DNA of 64,000 bases from Paenibacillus endophyticus (GTDB taxonomy: Bacteria; Bacillota; Bacilli; Paenibacillales; Paenibacillaceae): assembly GCF_014192395.1 (NCBI RefSeq), contig NZ_JACHXW010000010.1, positions 78,014 to 142,013 of the forward strand, in the 5' to 3' direction. The notes under the pieces are model-generated. The model did not search any database. It had not been told where the DNA came from and worked only from the letters and a program-made list of their open reading frames with translations. The stretch's first letter is position 1, and every line of letters starts with the position of its first letter. The position numbers were made by a program, and so were the translations under genes. Positions 45,199-54,729 of this stretch are shown one piece after another.

Positions 45199-45711
45199 AT
45201 GTCGAACACAATGATTTCCCGAGTAGAAGGTCCTGTCCTCGTACTAGAGCGCGTATTCAATGCTCCGCGCGAGCTTGTTTTCCAAGTATTCTCGCAGGCA
45301 GAGCATCTGAAGCAATGGTGGGGGCCACGCGGCTGGGAGGTTCCGTTCTGTTCAGTGGACTTCCGCCCGGGCGGCGTCTGGCATTATTGCATGAAATGCG
45401 TGGACGAGAATCAAGGCGACTTCTTCGGATTTGAATCATGGGGCAAAGCCGTCTATGAGGAAATCGTACCTAATGAAAAAATCATCTATGTCGACTTTTT
45501 CTCTGATGCAGAGGGCAACGTAACGGAAGGCATGCCTTCCCCTCATATTACGATGACCTTTGAAGCACTGGAAGGCAATAGGACGAAGCTTGTCAGCCAG
45601 TCGACTTACCCATCAGAAGAATCACTCCAAGCCGTTATGAATATGGGTATGGAGCAAGGCATTACGGAAACATGGGACCGCCTTGGCGAGCACCTGCAAG
45701 CCATTCAATAA
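45199..45711 (+). CDS. SRPBCC/AHSA1 (START-like) domain protein
   Basis: Cytoplasmic helix-grip protein of 170 aa with a hydrophobic ligand cavity. Seen: VLERVFNAPRELVFQVFSQAEHLKQWWGP at the N-terminus, VDFRPGGVWHY, and the C-terminal ITETWDRLGEHLQ helix, all typical of the AHSA1/CalC subgroup. The ligand is unknown. TAAGGAGG is 7 nt upstream of the ATG. It is paired with the preceding ArsR gene and ends before a strong terminator. A paralogue lies at 56275-56778. Confidence 0.92.
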   Translation: MSNTMISRVEGPVLVLERVFNAPRELVFQVFSQAEHLKQWWGPRGWEVPFCSVDFRPGGVWHYCMKCVDENQGDFFGFESWGKAVYEEIVPNEKIIYVDFFSDAEGNVTEGMPSPHITMTFEALEGNRTKLVSQSTYPSEESLQAVMNMGMEQGITETWDRLGEHLQAIQ

Positions 45712-45732
45712 TCGGAGCATCGTTCACAAATA

Positions 45733-45777
45733 AGGGCAGTGCGGAGGATCTAACTCGATCTCCTCACTGCCCTTTTT
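45733..45777. terminator. Bidirectional intrinsic terminator
   Basis: agggcagtg-ggaggatc pairs with gatctcc-cactgccct (one mismatch), with a 6-nt loop and then TTTTT. It lies between the convergent SRPBCC gene and the ECF transporter operon. Confidence 0.92.
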
Positions 45778-45807
45778 CCATGTTACGTCTTTCTAATGCC
45801 TCATTAT

Positions 45808-46545
45808 CTACTTGCCCCCCGGCTCGATCAGGCCATATTTCGTTTTGATTCGGTCCAGCTTCTCAAGCATAGGACGGGCCAGCACGAATAGGAATAACAC
45901 CGTTGCAGATGCGTGTACGATGTCAAACCAGAAGCCCGATACATAGGAAGCAGCCAGCGTCTTCCAAGAAAACTCGGATGAGAACATTGTGACGGAGCCC
46001 GCGTTGATAATGCCGCCATAAACAAAAAAGGTGGACAGCCCACCGAAAACGCAAAGCGAAAGCTTGGTTTTCTTCAGCAATCCCTTCTGAAACAGAATGC
46101 CTGCAAGGAAGCCGATAATGCCAAAGCAAAACATTTGCCAAGGTGTCCATGGTCCTTGACCGAAGAAGAAGTTGGAAACGAACCCCGCGGTCGCCCCAAC
46201 CAGAAAGCCCGCTTCCGCGCCAAAGCTTACGCCAGCAATAATGACAATTGCCACAACCGGCTTAAACTGCGGCAGCATAAAAAACGCAGACCTTCCCGCT
46301 ACGGCTATCGCTGCCAATACGGCAATGACGATCAGCTCACGCGCCTGCGGCTTTCGTTTCTCGAACACGAGCGCAAACGGGATCATCGTATATAAGACGA
46401 TCAGTAGACTGATGAAGTAATATTTCCGATCATCCAGCACCACGATGCCGAATACAATCGTGGCTGGAATGACCACTAGAATAAGCACTGCAGCCAGCCA
46501 TGTGCGGCGGCTGAGCCGTGAGCCTGCTAACGGCTTTTCTGGCAT
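45808..46545 (-). CDS. ECF transporter S component (probable cobalamin-specific)
   Basis: Substrate-binding membrane subunit of an energy-coupling-factor vitamin transporter (245 aa). Seen: six or more hydrophobic helices, including GRSAFFMLPQFKPVVAIVIIAG, FGAEAGFLVGATAGFVSNFFFGQGPWTPWQMFCFG (Trp/Gly-rich loop typical of S components) and FGGLSTFFVYGGIINAGSV. It is the last gene of an operon led by a cobalamin riboswitch and overlaps the ATPase gene by 19 nt. Substrate cobalamin (or a precursor) is inferred from the riboswitch and the two transcobalamin-like proteins upstream; the fold alone would not show it. Confidence 0.85.
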   Translation of the reverse strand: MPEKPLAGSRLSRRTWLAAVLILVVIPATIVFGIVVLDDRKYYFISLLIVLYTMIPFALVFEKRKPQARELIVIAVLAAIAVAGRSAFFMLPQFKPVVAIVIIAGVSFGAEAGFLVGATAGFVSNFFFGQGPWTPWQMFCFGIIGFLAGILFQKGLLKKTKLSLCVFGGLSTFFVYGGIINAGSVTMFSSEFSWKTLAASYVSGFWFDIVHASATVLFLFVLARPMLEKLDRIKTKYGLIEPGGK

Positions 46546-48197
46546 CGCTCAATCACACCCTCTATCGTTACGCCATCGCTCCATATATGCCTAGCCATTC
46601 GGTTCGCGGCCGTTGTATAGAAGCTATTGCCTGCAAAAAACCGGATTGCTGTGTTCGTCGTTATCATACTGCCGTCAAAAAACATCGAACAGATCTCGCC
46701 ATATTTGGCGCAGAACTCGACGTCATGCGAGACCATGACGATCGTTACCCCGCTTGCATTCAGCTTCTGAAGAAACCGAGCGAGCTTCTCCTTGAAGAAG
46801 CCGTCCAAGCCTTTCGTCGGCTCATCCAGCAGCAGAACCCTCGGCTCTAAGAGCAGAACCTTCGCGAGGGCAGCCCGCTGCTGCTCGCCTCCGCTCAAAT
46901 CATAAGGATGTATGTCCAGCAGATGGTCCAGCTCCGCAAAAGCAACCATTTCATCGATCATGCTTGCCTTCTCTTCCTTGGTCAACGCGGTCTGGGACAG
47001 CATTTCGTACAAATCCAGGCGGACTGTTTTTTTGACAAACAGCGTTTGGGGATTTTGCGGCAGAATGCCTACATTATTCGTGAACAGCTCTTTTACATTC
47101 ATTTTCAACGGATTTTTGCCGCCGATTAGAATCTTGCCCCGATAGGGCTGCAGAATGCCGCTCATTAACGATAGCGTTGTCGTCTTGCCGGTTCCGTTGC
47201 CTCCCACAAGGCAATAAAACTGCCCCGCTTCGACGGTAAAGGTCAGATCTTTGATCACATCCGGACCATTCCTATCATGCTTGAACCATACGTCCTTGAA
47301 CTGAATAACAGGCGCTGATGCTTGCTTAGGGCTATCTTCAATGATGTCGATGGCGACCGGAGTTTTGCCGCTCATATACGCATTAAGCCACTGCCGCCCA
47401 TCCTTTACCGTAACCGGGCTAGGCAAGCCGCTGCTTACTCCGGCATGGATTTGCATAGGCGTCGGCATAGACAGAAACATCGGATGCTTCATGCGGTTTA
47501 GCGCGGCACCTACGTGTTCGGGCAAGCCCTCCGCGATGATCGCGCCCTCGTCCATGACAATCAGCCGGTCGGTAATTGGAATGATCTCCTCCAGCCGATG
47601 CTCGGTCATAATAATCGTGGTGCCAAGCTCGCGGTTGATCTTCTTTACCGTTTCCAGAAAATCCGATGCCGCAATCGGATCGAGCTGGGAGGTGGGCTCA
47701 TCCAGTATGAGCACGGACGGATGCATAGCCATGATGGACGCCAGATTGAGCAGCTGCTTTTGCCCGCCGGACAGCTCCGATACATTTTTGCGAAACCAGG
47801 TATGGATACCGAAGAAGCTTGCCATCTCGGCAACGCGAAGCCTGATTGTGGCACTATCGCAGCCTAGGCTCTCCAAGCCGAATGCCAGCTCATGCCAAAC
47901 CTTGTCGGTGACGATTTGATTGTCCGGGTTTTGGAGCACGAAGCCGATCTCCGACGCCTGCGTGCGCTGATCTACCTCCTCGATCGGCTGCCCGCAGAAA
48001 TAGATCTTTCCGCTTCGTTTGCCATGCGGGGTAAGGATCGATTTCAGCTGTCTCAGCAAGGTGCTTTTGCCGCAGCCCGATTTTCCGCAAATCGTAATGA
48101 ACTCCCCGCTCTTAATAGTCAAGCTTATATGCGAGAGTGCCTCTTTCTCCTTCTCTGGGAAGGCAAAGACTACATCCTCGATTCGATACGTTTCCAT
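46527..48197 (-). CDS. ECF transporter double ATPase (fused EcfA1-EcfA2 type)
   Basis: Energising subunit with two ABC domains in one chain (556 aa). Seen: first domain with Walker A GKSGCGKST (38-46), LQNPDNQIV (Q loop of EcfA type), signature LSGGQKQ and Walker B SVLILDEPTSQLD; second domain with Walker A GGNGTGKTT, signature LSGGEQQRAALAK and VLLLDEPTKGLD. Most ECF systems use two separate ATPases, and the fusion is of the YkoD type. It overlaps ecfT by 28 nt and the S-component gene by 19 nt, so translation is coupled. The C-terminal 60 residues extend beyond the ABC fold. Confidence 0.93.
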   Translation of the reverse strand: METYRIEDVVFAFPEKEKEALSHISLTIKSGEFITICGKSGCGKSTLLRQLKSILTPHGKRSGKIYFCGQPIEEVDQRTQASEIGFVLQNPDNQIVTDKVWHELAFGLESLGCDSATIRLRVAEMASFFGIHTWFRKNVSELSGGQKQLLNLASIMAMHPSVLILDEPTSQLDPIAASDFLETVKKINRELGTTIIMTEHRLEEIIPITDRLIVMDEGAIIAEGLPEHVGAALNRMKHPMFLSMPTPMQIHAGVSSGLPSPVTVKDGRQWLNAYMSGKTPVAIDIIEDSPKQASAPVIQFKDVWFKHDRNGPDVIKDLTFTVEAGQFYCLVGGNGTGKTTTLSLMSGILQPYRGKILIGGKNPLKMNVKELFTNNVGILPQNPQTLFVKKTVRLDLYEMLSQTALTKEEKASMIDEMVAFAELDHLLDIHPYDLSGGEQQRAALAKVLLLEPRVLLLDEPTKGLDGFFKEKLARFLQKLNASGVTIVMVSHDVEFCAKYGEICSMFFDGSMITTNTAIRFFAGNSFYTTAANRMARHIWSDGVTIEGVIERCQKSR

Positions 48198-49060
48198 TTG
48201 ACTTCCTCCAGCACATTGATAATCACGGGCAGCAGGCCTAGTCCCAAATAAGCCATATAAACGGTAAAGCTTAGCAGCGACTTATCCGGTACTTTAATTG
48301 AAGGGAAAAACCGCATCGTATTCTCGCCTAGCACAGCGCCCGTTAATATGACCGCAATCAGTCCCAGCATAAGAAGAAACACGAGCTTATCCCGGTTATC
48401 GAACCGAAACAAGGAGAAGCTCGTGCGGCCCGGCAGCCCATAGCCTCTCGATTTCATGGAATCCGCCGTTTCTATCGCATTCTCCAGTGCCCAGGTGGTC
48501 ATAATCGACAGAATCGTCATCCCGTTGCGTGCCCTCGCGAGTATGCTGCCTTGCGACACGTCCCTGCCGATGCATTTCTGAGCATTCGAAATCACCTTCA
48601 GCTGCGCGATATAACGCGGCACGAAACGCAGCACCATAGAGAAAATAAGCGACAGAGCCGGCATGATTTTGCCAAAGAGGTAAATGAATTTATCCGAGGT
48701 CATCACCGCGTTATAACAAGAAAACCAAATAATGACCGTTACGAACATGCAGGCAGCCGATACGCCGTAGGCAATCGACTCAAGCGTGATCGGATTGCCG
48801 TTTTTCAAATAAAACAGGATCGTTACGCCGGCATGGTTAAACAGCGGATTCAAGACCGCAGTCACAAGCAGCAGCGGCAGCATGTAGAGCACATTGAAGG
48901 TAACCGCCTTTTTCCCGTTCAGCATAATCGAATAAAGAAGCGCGCTCGCAAGTGACGCCGTCTGTAGAATGGGATGCATGAACACCATGCCGAACAGGAG
49001 GACTGCCGCAAAATAAACAAAGTTAACGATCGGATGAAAGCTGGAGAACCGGTCCTTCAT
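48170..49060 (-). CDS. ecfT: ECF transporter transmembrane subunit EcfT
   Basis: Scaffold subunit (296 aa) joining the S component to the ATPase. Seen: an opening FSSFHPIVNFVYFAAVLLFGM, about six membrane helices, and two Ala-Arg-Gly-type coupling helices, one around GRDVSQGSILARARNGM and one with SMKSRGYGLPGRTSF. EcfT proteins need these to contact the ATPases. Its ATG overlaps the stop codon of the DUF4430 protein (TAATG). It is part of the cobalamin-riboswitch operon. Confidence 0.93.
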   Translation of the reverse strand: MKDRFSSFHPIVNFVYFAAVLLFGMVFMHPILQTASLASALLYSIMLNGKKAVTFNVLYMLPLLLVTAVLNPLFNHAGVTILFYLKNGNPITLESIAYGVSAACMFVTVIIWFSCYNAVMTSDKFIYLFGKIMPALSLIFSMVLRFVPRYIAQLKVISNAQKCIGRDVSQGSILARARNGMTILSIMTTWALENAIETADSMKSRGYGLPGRTSFSLFRFDNRDKLVFLLMLGLIAVILTGAVLGENTMRFFPSIKVPDKSLLSFTVYMAYLGLGLLPVIINVLEEVKWKRIESRM

Positions 49061-50004
49061 TATGGCTTAGCCCCCGCCGCATTGTCTCCGCCAACGTCCC
49101 GACCGAGGTCACAGGTATATACCCAATCAATGACGTCGCCGTCCTTCAGCATATAGCGGCTGCTGCCATAGTTCGGAAACCAGCCGTTCACCTTGTACAT
49201 CCAACCGCTCAGCTCGCCGCAATCAAATTCATAGATATTATGAATGCCTTCTATATAGTTGCTGTTATACACAGGCGTCATTTCAAACTCCATGTGGATT
49301 TTGCTCTTTTTCATTTCACGGAGCAGCACGTCAAACACGGATTCCCCTTCGTAGAAAGTCACCTTTTGCGTTTTATAGATAATACCGTCTTTAGGCAGCA
49401 CCTCAAGCTTATCTTCATTAAAAAGATCCATATTGCTCAGAATCGTATCCGCTCTAACAGACAAGGTAACGGTTAGCTTCTCGCTTTTGTCGATTGTGGC
49501 ATCCTGCCACTCCACGGGCTTCGGTTTCCCTTTCGGTACAGGGTCCGTCTGGTATTTATCCTTGCCCGTGCCCGGCTTTGCTTGCGCTGGCTCGCTTGTT
49601 GCCTTCACCGGCGCCTTCGTTGGCGCTACTGCCGGCGCCTTCGTTGGCACTATTATCGGTGCCTTCGTTGGCGCTTCCGTCGCAGCGGCTTCGCCTCCAC
49701 CAACTGCCTTAGTTTGCTCCGGCTTCGTTTCGGTTTGTTCCTGCGTCGTCATATCGTCTGCCGGGGAAGCGGCCGGCATTACGGATTCCTCAGGCTCAGC
49801 CTTGCCCGAAGGCAATGGCGTACTAGACGATGGTGCGCTGCTTTGCTCCGCCTCGGCTGGCTGAGCAGATTGAGTTGCTGCCGCCTCCAGAGTCTCGCTC
49901 GGAGCTGGCAGCATATCTTTTTTCGGATAATTGCCGCCCCAAAAGAAAGCGATCGCGAGCACGCCGGCAATGACAAGCGCCGCCAGCCATTTATTCCTGC
50001 TCAT
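49060..50004 (-). CDS. Membrane-tethered DUF4430 (transcobalamin-like) protein
   Basis: Extracytoplasmic protein of 314 aa. Seen: an N-terminal membrane anchor (LAALVIAGVLAIAFFWGG, no lipobox), a long Pro/Ala/Thr/Glu/Lys linker with repeated PTKAPxxxPTKAP blocks (about 35-170), and a C-terminal DUF4430 domain (about 178-300) with VFDVLLREMKKSKIHMEF and the signature SGWMYKVNGWFPNYGSSRYMLKDGD/WVYTCDLG. DUF4430 corresponds to the beta domain of transcobalamin/intrinsic factor. It could hand B12 from the surface protein encoded upstream to the ECF transporter encoded downstream. AAGGAGAT precedes the start. Confidence 0.88.
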   Translation of the reverse strand: MSRNKWLAALVIAGVLAIAFFWGGNYPKKDMLPAPSETLEAAATQSAQPAEAEQSSAPSSSTPLPSGKAEPEESVMPAASPADDMTTQEQTETKPEQTKAVGGGEAAATEAPTKAPIIVPTKAPAVAPTKAPVKATSEPAQAKPGTGKDKYQTDPVPKGKPKPVEWQDATIDKSEKLTVTLSVRADTILSNMDLFNEDKLEVLPKDGIIYKTQKVTFYEGESVFDVLLREMKKSKIHMEFEMTPVYNSNYIEGIHNIYEFDCGELSGWMYKVNGWFPNYGSSRYMLKDGDVIDWVYTCDLGRDVGGDNAAGAKP

Positions 50005-50073
50005 GCTTCATGCATCTCCTTAACTAACAAGGCAAGGGTCAACTCGCTCCCCTTGCCCCGTTCCCCTTAATGG

Positions 50074-53000
50074 TTAAGCCACATCTCTCATATCGTATAG
50101 GCGCGTTTGTTTGGCAACAAAGCGATTATAGGCTACAAGCGCATACAGCGCTTGATCCGAAGCCATCAGATCTACTTCACCCGGCTTTGCGCCACCGTTA
50201 TCCGTGCCGCCCTGCTTGACGTGATAGAAGCCGCCGCTTGCCGCACCATAGCCTAGCAAAGCTTTAACGGCAGAATGGCCATTCTTCACAAAACGAGCAT
50301 CTTGGTGCGGATCGATGCTCAGTCCAGCCAAAGCGACGATAACCTGCGCGATACTCTCCGAATTGGCTGATCCGCCGCTTGCAAAGCTGCCATCTGCCAT
50401 CTGCGCCTTAGACAGCCATGCAACGCCTCGGTCTACGGCAGCTTTTACCTTATCATTCGTAGCATAATAAGGAGTCAGCCCTTGAATGGCCATTGCCGTT
50501 ATATCCGGGTCCGCAGCAGCGGGATTGGCTCCTAATGCCCAGCCGCCCTCCTTAATCTCTCTGCCAAGAATGAAATCAATAAGCAGCTCTCTCGTGGTTT
50601 GCTTCTTGACACCTGTGACTACCGGAATATCGTAGTCTTTGCTATCCAACGCGATTAGCGCAAATATCGGGCCGTTAATGCCTTGTTTAATGACGGTATC
50701 GTAATCGGCAAGCGGCTCAAGCAAATGATAGCCTGCTGCTTGCTCTACGCTTTTGCCAATAGCCGTCAACGCCAGAATAACTCTGTCGTACTCCGTGTAC
50801 TTCACGTTATGCAGCTTGCCTGACTGTTCCTTCAGCGTCTGCTCCACGTTAGCATAATATTTTGCGTAATAGCTGTCCGGCACGCTTACCTCCGAACGAG
50901 CGAGCCCTAGAACTGTCCAATCGCCGCCTACGCTCGCAATGGTCGGATTGCTAACCGCATTCTGCATAAAAGCAGCTGTTTGGGCGATCTGTTTCCGCAC
51001 AGCCTCCTGTGCGCTTTGATCCGCATTCACGTCTCCAGGCTTGTTGATGATGTCAAAATTATAGGCCCTCATGGCCGCAACGGCTGCCATCTCTCTCGTC
51101 ACCGTTGCCTTCGGCAGGAATCCGCTACGATCGCCTACCATCAGCTCGGAGGCAATAGCTGTTTCTATATCGGCCTTGGCCCAAGCCGAAGCCTTATCCA
51201 AATCCTTGATCGCTTCTGTCGGCTTTGCACTCGCAATAGACAAGGCTCGAACCAGCGTTGCAGCCATCTGCTCGCGTGTTATGCTGTCGTTCGGACTGAA
51301 TGTGTGATTGAATCCGGTCATGTAGCCGGCATTGCTAGCTGCCGCCACGTAGGGATAGAACCAGTCTGTCTTCGCCACATCGGCAAAGGCGCCAGCCTTT
51401 CCGGGGGCCGTATCCAAGTTCATCACGGCTGCGAGCATTTTCGCAAACTCCGCGCGTGTCACCGCTGCTTTAGGATTGAATTTCCCGTTGCTGCCCTGCA
51501 CAAAACCGTTTTGCGTCGCTTGGCCGATCGCATCGATTGCCCACTTCGAGATTGTATCCGCGTCTTTGTAAAGGGTATCCAGCGCCAAGCTGCTGCTAGC
51601 CGTATACGTGACAAAGCTCGCCGTTTGATTCGTTTTAATATAAAGGTCGTTTCCTTTCACGAACGCATAAGGCTTTTTATTGCTTTCGCTCGTTGCTTGC
51701 ACGCCTTTTTCTTCTGTAGCATAGATCGAAATCGGTACGTATTTATCATTCTCGACGACGCCTGCCAACTGATTTTTCCCGTCTTTGACGATGATCGTAA
51801 ACGGTTTATCGAATCGCAAGGCGCTTGCTTCGCTGCCGATTGTAAATGATTGATTCCCATTGCCGAACTTATCTTTGCTGCTTACCGCTTGGTTAATGAG
51901 TTCCTCTACTTTAGCTTGCTTGGTATTCAAAGCCGAAAACAACTCTACGTTCGGCTCCCCGGAATTCAGCTTCGTACCTTTGTCGATAATGAAAGAAGCG
52001 GCTCCTTTCACGACCGTAACCATCGGCATGCTTTCTTTAACGTCGCTAACATTCAGAATAACCTTCTTCTGTACATCACCGATATTTATCGTAATGTTGT
52101 CGGTGTCTAGCTGTGATTTGGTCAGGCTTACTACGTAATTCTCCGTAAGTCCTTTAGGCACATTAATGATTGGGCTACGGTCATTTCCGCCTGCGTCTAA
52201 ATCTATGCCTAAATTCGTCGTATAACGCCATTGAATCCGATCGCCTGGCTTCAGCGTATATTTGCTTGCCCCATAATCCGGATAAACACCATTGACATTG
52301 TACATCCAACCGCTGTCTTGGCCATGGTCAAATTCTCCGTCTCCGGCTATGGTTTTCACATACACGCTTCCGAACGTTTCATTCCAGTCAAAGTCAAAGC
52401 TGATTTGTGCTGCATCCAGCGTTCGCTTTAACACCGTCCATACCGTGTCTCCTGCTTTCAACTCTACGCTTGCCGACGGCAGCACGTAACCCTTGTTAAT
52501 CGCAAGCTTATCCACCGACTGGGTAACATATTGCGTAGGCTGCGAAGGTGTTCCGTTGCCTCCGCCCGGTACCTCCAACACACTGGTCGCATAGGAAACA
52601 AAGTCAGTAAAATGCTTTGTTTTTACAATCAGGTCATTTCCGCTGTCATAAGCATATTCGCTCTTTCCCGCTTCAGCGCCGAGAGCATCGCTCTCGTATT
52701 TTTCAATCGCATGAACGGATCCGCCTTGAATATAGACAGCATCTTTGCCGCTTTGGCCTGCAAAGATCAGCGTTACATATTGGTTAAACTCAACCATGGA
52801 TCTGCCGCCCATAGTGAAGGCTTCAGCAATCGCGCTGAGCTTCCTGCCCTCGGCAACGAGTTCTGCTATTTTATTTTTCAAAGTCGTATTCGCAGGGTCT
52901 AACGTTGTAATCAGCTCTAAAATATTGCTGTCGCTGCCAATGATTTTGGCACCCTTCGGAATAACTGCTGTGACGCTGCCCTTCTTAGCCTCGATTTGAG

Positions 53001-54570
53001 GAAGGCTGCTGTTCAAAGGCAAATGGACGCTTACGCTGCCATTTTTTTGTTCTGGGATTTCAATCGTTATTTCCTTGCTTTCATTTCCCGTCGGCACGGG
53101 AACCATATAAGGGTCTCCACCATTCGGAACAGTAACGCTCGGTTTCTCTCCGGCCGGCAAAGGAAGCTCCATTTCCTGCGAATCCCGCAATTGAACATCT
53201 GTCATCTCGTAAAGACGATTCTCGCCGTTCAAATATCGATCATAGGAAACGAGCGCATAAGTGCCTTGGTCAGTAGCCATACCGTCTAATTTGCCTGTAG
53301 CCACATGCTTAAAGCCCCCGCCTTCTACAGAGAAGGCTAGAAGCGCGTCGATCAGTGATTTATTATTTTTAATAAATCTCGGGTCGGCATGCGGATCAAT
53401 CCCAAGGCCTGTTAGAGCAACGATCACCTGTGCGATGCTCTCGCTGCTTGTCGAGCCAAAATTCGTATAGCTGCCTTGTGCGTTTTGGGTGGCGGAGAGC
53501 CACTGCACCGCCCTGTCCGCAGCCGCTTTTACATGAGAATCCGTCTCGTAGTAAGGAGCAAGGCTTTGCAAAGCCATCGCGGTAAGGTCGACGTCTGCTC
53601 TCGTTGTGCCGAAGCCCCAGCCTCCAGCATCAATTGCGCCTTTCTGAACCTCTTGATTCAGAATAAATTGAATAAGCTTTTCCCTCGTAGTCTGTACCGC
53701 AGCGCCTTCCGCCAATGGAACCTCGTACTGATGAGTATCCAAGGCAATGAGAGCAAATATAGGACCGTTAATCCCTTGTTTAATGACATAATCAAAATCA
53801 GCGAGCGCTTGTGAAATATCGTAGCCCGCCACGCTATGTATGTCTCTTCCAATAGAGGCTAGCCCCATTATTAATCGAGCGTGTTCTGTACTTTTGCTAT
53901 TATCGAGCTTGCCGCCGTATTTCAGCATGAGTGCTCTTACTTGCTCAGTCACGTTATAGTAGTAAGAATCATAGTACTTATCCGGTACGGGGTAATTGGC
54001 GCGTGCCAAAGAGATGACAGTCCATTCGCCGGCACCCGTTCCAAACTTCGGGCTCTTGACCGTTTTCACTAAATAAGCGAGACTTTTCTCAAGCTGCTCC
54101 GCGGCTGCTGCGCTCTGCACGAATGCGTAATGAACCGTATAGCTTTCCTCTGCAAGGTTACCAGCCGTATCGACTGCAGACAATGTAATGACATTGTCGC
54201 CTGGCTGCAGGGTGACGGTGTACGTCTCATCCTTGGCTGTGACCAGGTCCCCGTTGAGTTTAACTGCCAGTTGTACAGCCGGATCTGCTGTGTCTACAGC
54301 TGATGCCGTAAAGCTAAGCTTGCGATAAATCACTTGCTGCGACTCGACTAAGCCAGTAGAGCTAATAACCGGCTTTTCTATGTCCGCAGCAATGTTCAGG
54401 CTCGCTAGATCAGCATCTCCAATTTCCTGGCTGCTCTCCGTATGGTCCAGCACATCGTAGACATGCTCGTTCGCATCTTCTGCTGCATAGGAAACCTGGC
54501 TATTGGCTGAAAGCATTGTCATACACACACTTACAATTAACAACCATGCAATAAATCGATTAGTATTCAT
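50074..54570 (-). CDS. SLH surface protein with two alpha/alpha toroids and a transcobalamin-like DUF4430 domain
   Basis: Cell-wall protein of 1,498 aa. Seen: signal peptide (1-30, cleavage near SYAAED); an Ig-like stretch (about 65-148); first alpha/alpha-toroid (about 155-455) with prenyltransferase-like repeats GGWGFGTTRADVDLTAMALQ and SSESIAQVIVALTGLGIDPH; beta regions; DUF4430 (about 684-790) with DTVWTVLKRTLDAA, SGWMYNVNGVYPDYGASKYT, LKPGDRIQWRYTTNLG; a further beta region; three SLH repeats (about 1000-1172, TRAEFAK, TREQMAA, TREMAAV); a second toroid (about 1188-1490) close in sequence to the first. Toroid plus DUF4430 is the fold pair of mammalian intrinsic factor/transcobalamin. A cobalamin riboswitch upstream supports B12 capture. 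The SLH block is internal, which is unusual. Confidence 0.9.
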   Translation of the reverse strand: MNTNRFIAWLLIVSVCMTMLSANSQVSYAAEDANEHVYDVLDHTESSQEIGDADLASLNIAADIEKPVISSTGLVESQQVIYRKLSFTASAVDTADPAVQLAVKLNGDLVTAKDETYTVTLQPGDNVITLSAVDTAGNLAEESYTVHYAFVQSAAAAEQLEKSLAYLVKTVKSPKFGTGAGEWTVISLARANYPVPDKYYDSYYYNVTEQVRALMLKYGGKLDNSKSTEHARLIMGLASIGRDIHSVAGYDISQALADFDYVIKQGINGPIFALIALDTHQYEVPLAEGAAVQTTREKLIQFILNQEVQKGAIDAGGWGFGTTRADVDLTAMALQSLAPYYETDSHVKAAADRAVQWLSATQNAQGSYTNFGSTSSESIAQVIVALTGLGIDPHADPRFIKNNKSLIDALLAFSVEGGGFKHVATGKLDGMATDQGTYALVSYDRYLNGENRLYEMTDVQLRDSQEMELPLPAGEKPSVTVPNGGDPYMVPVPTGNESKEITIEIPEQKNGSVSVHLPLNSSLPQIEAKKGSVTAVIPKGAKIIGSDSNILELITTLDPANTTLKNKIAELVAEGRKLSAIAEAFTMGGRSMVEFNQYVTLIFAGQSGKDAVYIQGGSVHAIEKYESDALGAEAGKSEYAYDSGNDLIVKTKHFTDFVSYATSVLEVPGGGNGTPSQPTQYVTQSVDKLAINKGYVLPSASVELKAGDTVWTVLKRTLDAAQISFDFDWNETFGSVYVKTIAGDGEFDHGQDSGWMYNVNGVYPDYGASKYTLKPGDRIQWRYTTNLGIDLDAGGNDRSPIINVPKGLTENYVVSLTKSQLDTDNITINIGDVQKKVILNVSDVKESMPMVTVVKGAASFIIDKGTKLNSGEPNVELFSALNTKQAKVEELINQAVSSKDKFGNGNQSFTIGSEASALRFDKPFTIIVKDGKNQLAGVVENDKYVPISIYATEEKGVQATSESNKKPYAFVKGNDLYIKTNQTASFVTYTASSSLALDTLYKDADTISKWAIDAIGQATQNGFVQGSNGKFNPKAAVTRAEFAKMLAAVMNLDTAPGKAGAFADVAKTDWFYPYVAAASNAGYMTGFNHTFSPNDSITREQMAATLVRALSIASAKPTEAIKDLDKASAWAKADIETAIASELMVGDRSGFLPKATVTREMAAVAAMRAYNFDIINKPGDVNADQSAQEAVRKQIAQTAAFMQNAVSNPTIASVGGDWTVLGLARSEVSVPDSYYAKYYANVEQTLKEQSGKLHNVKYTEYDRVILALTAIGKSVEQAAGYHLLEPLADYDTVIKQGINGPIFALIALDSKDYDIPVVTGVKKQTTRELLIDFILGREIKEGGWALGANPAAADPDITAMAIQGLTPYYATNDKVKAAVDRGVAWLSKAQMADGSFASGGSANSESIAQVIVALAGLSIDPHQDARFVKNGHSAVKALLGYGAASGGFYHVKQGGTDNGGAKPGEVDLMASDQALYALVAYNRFVAKQTRLYDMRDVA

Positions 54571-54621
54571 GATGAACTCCCCTTCCTATTCGTCCAAACG
54601 ATTTATGAAATAAATCTATAC

Positions 54622-54656
54622 AAAAAAACCTCTCACCGTTAATGGTTAAGAGGTTT
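54622..54656 (-). terminator. Riboswitch expression platform: intrinsic terminator
   Basis: On the minus strand, an AAACCTCT...AGAGGTTT hairpin is followed by seven T, 52 nt before the surface-protein start codon. CACCGTTAA just after the aptamer (54717-54725) is complementary to TTAACGGTG inside this hairpin (54634-54642), so a mutually exclusive antiterminator can form. This predicts transcription shut-off when B12 is abundant. Confidence 0.85.
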
Positions 54657-54729
54657 AATAGATTATACAGCTAACTATTGCATGCACTAATAAACACCTC
54701 CCTATCCATCGTAGAGTTAACGGTGTAAT

